Below, piece after piece: positions 58,413 to 64,000 of a stretch of DNA of 64,000 bases. Below the pieces are notes generated by a model that saw only the letters and a program-made list of their open reading frames with translations, did no database searches and was not told the origin of the DNA. Numbering within the stretch: position 1 is the first letter of the stretch; the number at the start of each line of letters is the position of its first letter. The stretch lies in contig NZ_JACEZS010000002.1 of NCBI RefSeq assembly GCF_014042365.1, forward strand, positions 186,001 through 250,000, in the 5' to 3' direction. Both the position numbers and the translations under genes were made by a program. Origin of the DNA: Rugamonas fusca (GTDB lineage: Bacteria > Pseudomonadota > Gammaproteobacteria > Burkholderiales > Burkholderiaceae_D).

Positions 58413-59870
58413 TCATTGCCCGCTCCCGCGCGGTGGGCGTTGACCGCCCGGCCAGCCGCTGGCGGCGGCGCCCGCACCCGCGCCTGCACCTGCGTCTGCA
58501 CCTGCACCTGCACTGGCTCCGGCATTCGCTCCGGCATGCGCGCCGCCGGCGCCTGCTCCGGCCGCACCGGCCCCACCCATGCGACGCCCGCCATGCCGGC
58601 CACCTGCCCCGCCAGCCCCGGCACCGGGCTTGTCACCGGCCAGCACCACGCGGGCGCCGTCCTTGAGCCGGTCCGCACCTTCCGTGATGACCTGCTCACC
58701 GGGTTGCAGGCCCGTCTTCATCTGCACCTTGTCCGCCGTCGCCTGGCCGCGCGTGACAGGGCGCAGCGACACCGTGCGGTCCGCATTCAGCACGTACACG
58801 AAATCGCCGCTGGCGCCGTGACGCAGCGCCGTCACCGGCACCATCACGGCGTCCTTGATGGTGCGCAGCTCCAGCCGCAGGTTGACGAACTGGCTGGGGA
58901 ACAGCGTCGTCTTGTCATTGGCGAAGCGCGCCTTGGCCTTGACGGTGCCGGTCTGGGTATCGACCTGGTTGTCGAGCGCCGCGAACTTGCCTTCGGCCAG
59001 CGCCGTGCTGCGCGTGCGGTCGAACGCGACGGCCGGCAGGGCCGCGCCCTCGTTCACGCGCGCCAGCACGTCGGGCGCCTGGTCCTGCGGAATGGTGAAG
59101 GTGACGTCGATCGGCGACAGCTGGGTGATGACGGCGATGCCGGCCGCGTCGCCGGAGTTGACCAGGTTGCCCACGTCCACGCCGCGCAAGCCCACCCGGC
59201 CGCTGATGGGCGCCACCACTTTGGTATAACCGAGGTTCAGGCGCGCCAGTCCTTCGGCCGCGCGGTCCGTCATCACCGTGCCTTGCAACTGTTTGACCAG
59301 CGCCGCCTGCGTGTCGACGTCCTGGCGCGCGATCGAATCCTGGCCCTGCAGCGTGCGATAGCGTTCCAGCGTCAGCTTCGCGTTCTCAAGCTGGGCCTCG
59401 TCGCGCTGGCGCTGGCCGCTGGCCTGCAGCAACGCCATCTCGAACTGGCGCGGGTCGATCTCTGCCAGCACCTGGCCGGCCTTGACCATCTGCCCTTCCT
59501 TGAACAGCACCTTGCGCAGAATGCCCGATACCTGCACCCGCACGGTGGTGGTGGCGGCCGAAGTCACGGTGCCCAGCGCATCGAGCGATACCGGCACGTC
59601 GGCCTGTTCGGCAGTGGCCACTCCCACCGTGGTGGCCGGGCCGCCGCGCCGTCCACCGGGACCGCCTGGGCCGCCAGGCCCACCGGGACCGCCCGCCATT
59701 CCCGGCGCTCCGCCAGCGCCACCGGCACCGGCGGCGGGATGCGTCAGATGCCACGCCAGCCCGCCCAGCGCGGCCATCACGGCGATGGCGATCACGCCGC
59801 CGGCCAGCCTCGCACGGCCGCTGCGCCGGACTGGGTTTGCGGATTTTTCCGGGGTCGCTTGCGTCGTCAT
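58413..59870 (-). CDS. mdtA: MdtA-like RND efflux membrane-fusion protein
   Basis: A 485-residue periplasmic adaptor. An N-terminal helix (about 20-45) is followed by a Gly/Pro-rich stretch (GGPGGPGGPGGPGG, about 60-75), then the HlyD-like core: lipoyl half (VRVQVSGILRKVLFKEGQMVKAGQ), coiled-coil hairpin, second lipoyl half (VVAPISGRVGLRGVDVGNLV) and beta-barrel (SQFVNLRLELRTIKDAVMVPV). It ends in an unusual Ala/Gly-rich tail of about 80 residues. First gene of mdtABC-nodT, divergent from the Spy-like gene, with CpxR-like boxes in the shared upstream region. A TAAAAT -10-like hexamer lies at 59932-59927. Confidence 0.88.
   Translation of the reverse strand: MTTQATPEKSANPVRRSGRARLAGGVIAIAVMAALGGLAWHLTHPAAGAGGAGGAPGMAGGPGGPGGPGGPGGRRGGPATTVGVATAEQADVPVSLDALGTVTSAATTTVRVQVSGILRKVLFKEGQMVKAGQVLAEIDPRQFEMALLQASGQRQRDEAQLENAKLTLERYRTLQGQDSIARQDVDTQAALVKQLQGTVMTDRAAEGLARLNLGYTKVVAPISGRVGLRGVDVGNLVNSGDAAGIAVITQLSPIDVTFTIPQDQAPDVLARVNEGAALPAVAFDRTRSTALAEGKFAALDNQVDTQTGTVKAKARFANDKTTLFPSQFVNLRLELRTIKDAVMVPVTALRHGASGDFVYVLNADRTVSLRPVTRGQATADKVQMKTGLQPGEQVITEGADRLKDGARVVLAGDKPGAGAGGAGGRHGGRRMGGAGAAGAGAGGAHAGANAGASAGAGADAGAGAGAGAAASGWPGGQRPPRGSGQ
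58470..58515. repeat. Hexamer-rich low-complexity DNA in the mdtA tail
   Basis: Short repeats based on CCTGCA/CCCGCA encode the AGAGADAGAGAGAG part of the MdtA C-terminal tail. The repeats are imperfect and in frame (multiples of three). Confidence 0.55.
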
Positions 59871-59960
59871 CGCCTGTCCTTGTCATGGCCGCCACGGCGG
59901 CGGCATCGTCCTGTTTGAAGCTTGTCATTTTACGGTCGCACACCGCCATTCTGTGGCCAA

Positions 59961-59999
59961 GTTACAAACTCGCTACAAATCCGCTTTACAAATCTTTAC
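59961..59999. promoter_or_regulatory. CpxR-like boxes between mdtA and the Spy-like gene
   Basis: Read on the minus strand, GTAAA-GATTT-GTAAA (59999-59985) is an exact match to the E. coli CpxR consensus GTAAA-N5-GTAAA. Two further half-sites follow at about 11-13 base spacing: GTAGC near 59977 and GTAAC at 59965-59961. The boxes lie about 50 bases upstream of a CATACT -10-like element of the Spy gene (60032-60037) and about 70 bases upstream of the mdtA start point, so one site can serve both directions. Confidence 0.7.
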
Positions 60000-60075
60000 C
60001 TGCGCGACATGGCAGCGATACGGTGACCTCGCATACTGGATCCCGTAGTCTCCTCAACCCAACCAAGGAACCAAC

Positions 60076-60558
60076 ATGAGCATCTTCAACCGCAACACCA
60101 TCGCCGCCTTCCTGCTCGGCGCCGCGCTGGCCGCCGGCGCCGGCGCCTACGCCGTGGACCGTCACCTGAACAGCGCCGGCCCGCACAGCGCCATCGACGC
60201 CACCGCCCACGTGGACCGCATGCTCAAGCACATGTACGTGGAAATCGACGCCACCGAGGCCCAGAAGACCCAGATCGAGCCGCTGGAGCGCCAGGCCATG
60301 CAAGACCTGCTGCCCATGCACGAACAACTGCACAAGGCCCACGCGGCCGCGCTGCAGCTGCTGACGGCGCCCACCATCGACCGCGCTGCGCTGGAAGCGG
60401 CCCGCGCCCAGAACTTGCAGCTGGCCGACCAGGCGTCGAAGCGGCTGGTGCAGCTGATCGCCGATGTGGGTGACCAGCTCACCCCGGCCCAGCGCCAGAA
60501 GCTGGCCGAGCACCTGGCGCAGATGCACGGCCACGGCCGCGGCATGCACCACGGTTAA
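60076..60558 (+). CDS. Spy/CpxP-family periplasmic chaperone-like protein
   Basis: A 160-residue exported helical protein. A signal peptide (MSIFNRNTIAAFLLGAALAAGAGAYA) precedes four amphipathic helices, with the family LTxxQ motif present as LTPAQR near residue 136, and a His/Gly-rich tail (MHGHGRGMHHG) that could bind metal. Spy and CpxP are envelope-stress chaperones or feedback inhibitors of CpxA. A CpxR-like box lies upstream, and the next genes encode a CpxRA-like pair, so a feedback role on that pair is likely. The A-N-x spacing of the duplicated motif in Spy is incomplete, so membership is at family level. Confidence 0.85.
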   Translation: MSIFNRNTIAAFLLGAALAAGAGAYAVDRHLNSAGPHSAIDATAHVDRMLKHMYVEIDATEAQKTQIEPLERQAMQDLLPMHEQLHKAHAAALQLLTAPTIDRAALEAARAQNLQLADQASKRLVQLIADVGDQLTPAQRQKLAEHLAQMHGHGRGMHHG

Positions 60559-60572
60559 ACCATCCACCGGAT

Positions 60573-60608
60573 GGACAGGCGGCCGCTTGTGACGGTCGCC
60601 GCCTGTCC
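60573..60608 (+). terminator. Stem-loop between the Spy-like and cpxR genes
   Basis: GGACAGGCGGC pairs perfectly with GCCGCCTGTCC (11 bp) across a 14-base loop. It starts 15 bases after the Spy stop and ends 14 bases before the response-regulator ATG. There is no T tract, so it may attenuate, stabilise the upstream mRNA end or mask the downstream ribosome-binding site. Confidence 0.5.
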
Positions 60609-60622
60609 GTAGAATGCAATCC

Positions 60623-61315
60623 ATGGCTGACCGTATCCTGCTTGTTGAAGACGATCCCCGCCTGGCCGAGATGCTCACCGAGTACCTGGGCCAGGCGGGC
60701 TTTCGCGTGCGCGCCGCCGCCACGGGCGCGGACGCGCTGGCGCAACTGGCCGCCGCGCCAGCCGACGCCATGGTGCTGGACCTGATGCTGCCCGATATGG
60801 ACGGCCTGGACGTGTGCCGCCAGTTGCGCACCCATTCCGATATTCCCGTGCTGATGCTGACGGCGCGCGGCGACGCCGTGGACCGCATCGTCGGCCTGGA
60901 AATCGGCGCCGACGATTACCTGCCCAAGCCGTTCGAGCCGCGCGAACTGCTGGCGCGCCTGCGCGCCATCCTGCGCCGGCGCGTGGACGGTCCGCGCGAC
61001 GGCCCGCCGGCGTTGCGCTTCGGCCGGCTCGAGATCGACCCGGCCGGCCACCGCGCCAGCATAGCCGGCGCGCCGTGCGAACTGACCGCCTACCAGTTCG
61101 ACCTGCTGCTGGCATTGGCCCAGCATGCGGGCCGCGTGCTGTCGCGCGACGCGCTGATGGAACTGGTCAAGGGCGAGCAGATCGAGGCGTTCGACCGCTC
61201 CATCGACGTGCACATGTCGCGCATCCGCGCCGCCGTCGAGGATGATCCGAAGAAGCCGCGCCGCATCATCACCGTGCGCGGCGCCGGCTACCTGTTCGCC
61301 AGGGCGCAGGACTGA
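60623..61315 (+). CDS. cpxR: CpxR-like OmpR-family response regulator
   Basis: A 230-residue response regulator with receiver phosphoacceptor D53 (MVLDLMLPDMD), lysine in DYLPKPFEPREL, and a winged-helix DNA-binding domain (about 135-228; DRSIDVHMSRIRAAVED, RGAGYLFA). I chose the ATG at 60623 (MADRILLVEDD); an ATG at 60614 adds three residues. The nearby GTAAA-N5-GTAAA site, the Spy/CpxP-like gene and the coupled kinase make a CpxR role likely, with BaeR- or RstA-like alternatives. The kinase start overlaps its stop (TGATG). Confidence 0.82.
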   Translation: MADRILLVEDDPRLAEMLTEYLGQAGFRVRAAATGADALAQLAAAPADAMVLDLMLPDMDGLDVCRQLRTHSDIPVLMLTARGDAVDRIVGLEIGADDYLPKPFEPRELLARLRAILRRRVDGPRDGPPALRFGRLEIDPAGHRASIAGAPCELTAYQFDLLLALAQHAGRVLSRDALMELVKGEQIEAFDRSIDVHMSRIRAAVEDDPKKPRRIITVRGAGYLFARAQD

Positions 61316-62559
61316 TGTCGCGCCTCTACTTCCGCTTCTACATCGCGCTGCTGGCCAGCCTGATGCTGTTCGCGCTGGCCGTCTCGCTGCTGTGGCACCG
61401 CGACGGCGGCCCCATGGAACGCTCGGACGCCACGCTGGCGCGGCTGGTGCAGAACACGCTGGCGCCGGCCGGCGCACCGGCCGAACAACAGCAGGCGGCG
61501 CTGGAACGCATGGCCAGCGGCATCCACGCCCGCATGACGCTGTACGCGGCCGACTGGACGCCGCTGGCCACGGTGGGCCCGCCGCTGCCCAGGCCGGAAT
61601 GGCGGCTGCGAACCCTGACGGCGCCGCCGCGCGCGTCCTGGGTGCGCCTGCCGGACGGGCGCCAGCTGCTATCGAGCCAACCGCTGGGCTTCGCCAGCGC
61701 GCGCCAGGTGCTGCACGCCATGCTGCTGCTGTTGGTGCTGGGGGTGGCGGTGGCCGCCTACCCCATCGTGCGCCAGCTCACGCGCCGCCTGGAGCGGTTG
61801 CAGACGGGCGTGGAATCGCTGGGCGCGGGCGACCTGTCGGCCCGCGTGAAGGTGGAAGGCAAGGACGAAGTGGCGCAACTGGCGCGCAGTTTCAACCGCG
61901 CCGCCGACCAGATCGAGCAACTGGTGGGCGCCCACAAGACGCTGCTGGCCAACGCCTCGCACGAATTGCGCACGCCGCTGGCGCGCATCCGGCTGGCGCT
62001 GGAACTGGTGAAGGAAACGGTGGATGCCAAACGCCGCGCCGGGCTGGAACAGGACATCGCGGAACTGGATCACCTGCTCGACGAAATCCTGCTGGCCAGC
62101 CGGCTGGGCGCCATCGACGACGCCATGGCGCTGGAGGATGTGGACCTGCTGGCATTGGCCGCCGAGGAATGCGCCCATTACGACGACGCGGTGCTGGACG
62201 GCGCCAGCGCCACCGTGCGCGGCGACCCGCGCCTGCTGCGCCGGCTGCTGCGCAACCTGCTGGAGAACGCGCGCCGGCATGGCACGCCGCCAGCCCATGT
62301 GCGGATCGAACGCGATGACGCGGCCGACGCGCCCAGCGTCACCTTGAGCGTGTGGGACAGCGGCCCCGGCATCCCGATCGGGGAATTCGAGCGCGTGTTC
62401 GAGCCGTTCTACCGGCGCGCCGGCACGCGCGACAACCATGGCGCCGGGCTGGGACTGGCGCTGGTGCGCCAGATCGCCCGCCGCCACGGCGGCGACGCGC
62501 GCTGCGCCACCATGCCCGATGGCCGCAGCCGCTTCGCCATCACGCTGCCGCTGGCGTAG
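61315..62559 (+). CDS. cpxA: CpxA-like sensor histidine kinase
   Basis: A 414-residue inner-membrane kinase with helices near 7-27 and 134-152, a periplasmic sensor region of about 105 residues (shorter than in E. coli CpxA), HAMP (about 153-205), HisKA box with H216 (ANASHELRTPLARIR) and HATPase domain (NLLENARRHG, DSGPGIPIGE, GAGLGLALV). It overlaps the response-regulator stop by one base and is the last gene of the Spy-cpxR-cpxA unit. Confidence 0.82.
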   Translation: MSRLYFRFYIALLASLMLFALAVSLLWHRDGGPMERSDATLARLVQNTLAPAGAPAEQQQAALERMASGIHARMTLYAADWTPLATVGPPLPRPEWRLRTLTAPPRASWVRLPDGRQLLSSQPLGFASARQVLHAMLLLLVLGVAVAAYPIVRQLTRRLERLQTGVESLGAGDLSARVKVEGKDEVAQLARSFNRAADQIEQLVGAHKTLLANASHELRTPLARIRLALELVKETVDAKRRAGLEQDIAELDHLLDEILLASRLGAIDDAMALEDVDLLALAAEECAHYDDAVLDGASATVRGDPRLLRRLLRNLLENARRHGTPPAHVRIERDDAADAPSVTLSVWDSGPGIPIGEFERVFEPFYRRAGTRDNHGAGLGLALVRQIARRHGGDARCATMPDGRSRFAITLPLA

Positions 62560-62573
62560 CGCCTTGCGCTTCC

Positions 62574-62597
62574 GGGTCAGAGCCTGAGGTCTGACCC
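62574..62597. repeat. GGGTCAGA/TCTGACCC inverted repeat between convergent genes
   Basis: An 8-bp stem with an 8-base loop lies 15 bases after the cpxA stop and 27 bases from the sppA stop. The GGGTCTGACCC core is the kind of short palindrome that recurs between genes in some betaproteobacterial genomes, where it may act as a bidirectional terminator. No T tract is present. Confidence 0.5.
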
Positions 62598-62623
62598 TCG
62601 CGCGCATGCGCCAGTGCGCATCG

Positions 62624-64000
62624 TTATGGCGATTCGCACAGGCAGTGGGTAATGGCCATGAACGGTTTATGGCCTGCGCTCACGTCATTGAGCCAGCCCA
62701 GTTCATGGGCCACATCGGCCGCCGCGCCCGGCGGCAGGCCGGTCGTGCTCAAGCCCAGCTTGACCTGCGCGCCCACGGCCTGCGCCACGGAGCCGCCAAA
62801 CAGTTCGATCAGCTTGTCGAACTTGCTCGTTTCGCGCTCGATGTAGGTGACGCGGTAATCGTCGCCCAGCTTGGCGCGGCGGGCGGCCGACTTGATGGCG
62901 TCGTTGTAGCTGCCCAGCGTGTCGACCAGGCCCCGGTCCTTGGCCTGCTGGCCGGTCCACACGCGGCCCTGGGCCACGGCGTCGATCTTCTCGGGCGTGG
63001 TCTTGCGCGCCTGCGCGGCCTTGGTGGTGAATTCACCGTAGATATGGTTGATGCTGCTCTGGATCACCTGGCCAAAGCGCGGATCGAGCGGACGCAGGGG
63101 ATTGCCCGCGTCACCGAGCCAGGTGGTGGGCGCGCCGGCCGTGTGGATGCCCAGCTTGTCGATCACCTTTTCCGCCGTCGGCAGGATGGCGAACACGCCG
63201 ATCGAGCCGGTGATGGTGGTGGGGTCGGCGATCACTTCATCGGAGGCCATGGAAATCCAGTAGCCACCGGAGGCGGCCACGTTCCCCATCGATACCACCA
63301 CCGGCTTGCCGGCCGCGCGCGTCAGTTCCAGCTCGCGCCGGATCAGTTCCGAGGCGAACGCGCTGCCGCCGGGCGAGTCGATGCGCAGCACCACGGCCTT
63401 GATCCTGTCGTCCTCGCGCGCCATGCGGATCAGCTTGGAGGTCGAATCGCCGCCGATGGCGCCGGGACCGGCCGTGCCGTCGCTGATCTCGCCGGCCGCC
63501 ACCACCACGCCGATGGCGTCGCCGGTCAGCTTGGGATGCAAGCGGGCCAGGTAATCGTCGAAGGCGATCTGGCGGAAGCTCTTGCCGTCCGGCGCGCCGC
63601 GCTGCGTCATCATCTGGCGCACCTGGTCGCGCGTCTTCAGGCCATCGACCCACTTGGCCGCCAGCGACAGCCGGGCCAGGTCGCCATGCACGGCCGCCAC
63701 CCGGGCCGGCAAATCATTGATGGTCCGCATCACCTCGCCCTGGGGCAGCTTGCGGGCCTGCTCCACGTCGCCCGTGTAGGCGTTCCACAGGCCGTTGTTC
63801 AGGTAGGCGTCCGCTTCGGCGGCGGCCGGCGACGGCCCGTTGGCGATGAACGGCTCGCCGAAACTCTTGTAGGTGCCCACCCGCAGCAGGTTGACCGTCA
63901 CGCCCAGCTTGTCGAGCGCGTCGCGGTAGTAATTGCGGTAACGGCCAAAACCTTCCAGCATCACCATGCCCATCGGGTGCAGATAGACTTCGCTGGCGTG
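62624..64000 (-). CDS. sppA: Signal peptide peptidase SppA, 67K type (5' end missing)
   Basis: The visible 458 residues run from mid-protein to the C-terminus; the N-terminal part lies beyond the right edge. SppA is an inner-membrane serine-lysine protease degrading cleaved signal peptides. The first repeat carries the general-base lysine in [11 protein letters not shown], and the second repeat carries the nucleophile Ser in [12 protein letters not shown], preceded by [15 protein letters not shown]; the ITGSIGVF motif follows. Two homologous halves show that it is the long (67K) form. Convergent with cpxA. Confidence 0.92.
   Translation of the reverse strand, partial: HASEVYLHPMGMVMLEGFGRYRNYYRDALDKLGVTVNLLRVGTYKSFGEPFIANGPSPAAAEADAYLNNGLWNAYTGDVEQARKLPQGEVMRTINDLPARVAAVHGDLARLSLAAKWVDGLKTRDQVRQMMTQRGAPDGKSFRQIAFDDYLARLHPKLTGDAIGVVVAAGEISDGTAGPGAIGGDSTSKLIRMAREDDRIKAVVLRIDSPGGSAFASELIRRELELTRAAGKPVVVSMGNVAASGGYWISMASDEVIADPTTITGSIGVFAILPTAEKVIDKLGIHTAGAPTTWLGDAGNPLRPLDPRFGQVIQSSINHIYGEFTTKAAQARKTTPEKIDAVAQGRVWTGQQAKDRGLVDTLGSYNDAIKSAARRAKLGDDYRVTYIERETSKFDKLIELFGGSVAQAVGAQVKLGLSTTGLPPGAAADVAHELGWLNDVSAGHKPFMAITHCLCESP

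Noticed and set aside
58470-58515. CRISPR-like or VNTR array
   Set aside because: The repeats are very short, imperfect and coding; there are no spacers or cas genes anywhere in the window.

Overview
The window is GC-rich chromosomal DNA with dense, mostly operonic coding and no rRNA, tRNA, insertion sequence, phage or CRISPR signal. Gene content suggests a betaproteobacterium of the Burkholderiales, most likely Oxalobacteraceae (Massilia/Duganella type). Supporting features are the succinylase lysine branch (dapC-dapD...dapE) with prmB and a YheS-type ABC-F gene, an ompR-envZ pair, an mdtABC-NodT efflux operon, many chemotaxis and c-di-GMP genes and two TonB receptors. The genus is an inference from gene content, not a computed placement.

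Region 1-15,000 (all minus strand) is accessory metabolism. It starts with DUF1302 (outer-membrane barrel), DUF1329 (periplasmic, LolA-like), a YCF48-type beta-propeller and an MMPL/RND permease, which together look like a trans-envelope route for a hydrophobic substrate. Next come a small recombinase-domain-like protein, an acyl-CoA ligase, a small alpha/beta hydrolase, and a separately promoted quinone-oxidoreductase/TauD-dioxygenase/BKACE operon ending in a clear terminator. Last is a translationally coupled MFS/DsbA-like/Rieske/YeiH-type exporter operon running off the left edge.

Region 15,300-30,700 holds an Aer-like chemoreceptor, a roughly 190-bp imperfect palindrome, and the lysine/housekeeping block dapC-dapD-pilU-(ArsC-like)-dapE-prmB-abcF. 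The block is interrupted on the opposite strand by a YfiR/TonB receptor/CHASE8-GGDEF signalling operon. A CheW gene and arfB follow, separated by a perfect 20-bp palindrome.

Region 30,700-50,500 holds two tandem FapA (DUF342) paralogues, a small secreted protein divergent from ompR-envZ with CpxR/OmpR-like boxes between them, several small envelope proteins, an orphan Imm26-like gene, a TPP riboswitch driving a TonB receptor, a PnuC/NadR-like kinase/outer-membrane protein operon, an S46 dipeptidyl-peptidase, and a histidine kinase coupled to a CheB-CheR fusion.

Region 50,600-64,000 is an envelope-stress locus. An mdtA-mdtB-mdtC-nodT efflux operon diverges from a Spy/CpxP-like chaperone gene followed by a CpxR/CpxA-like two-component pair, and a GTAAA-N5-GTAAA box lies between the two transcription units. 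A signal peptide peptidase SppA gene runs off the right edge.
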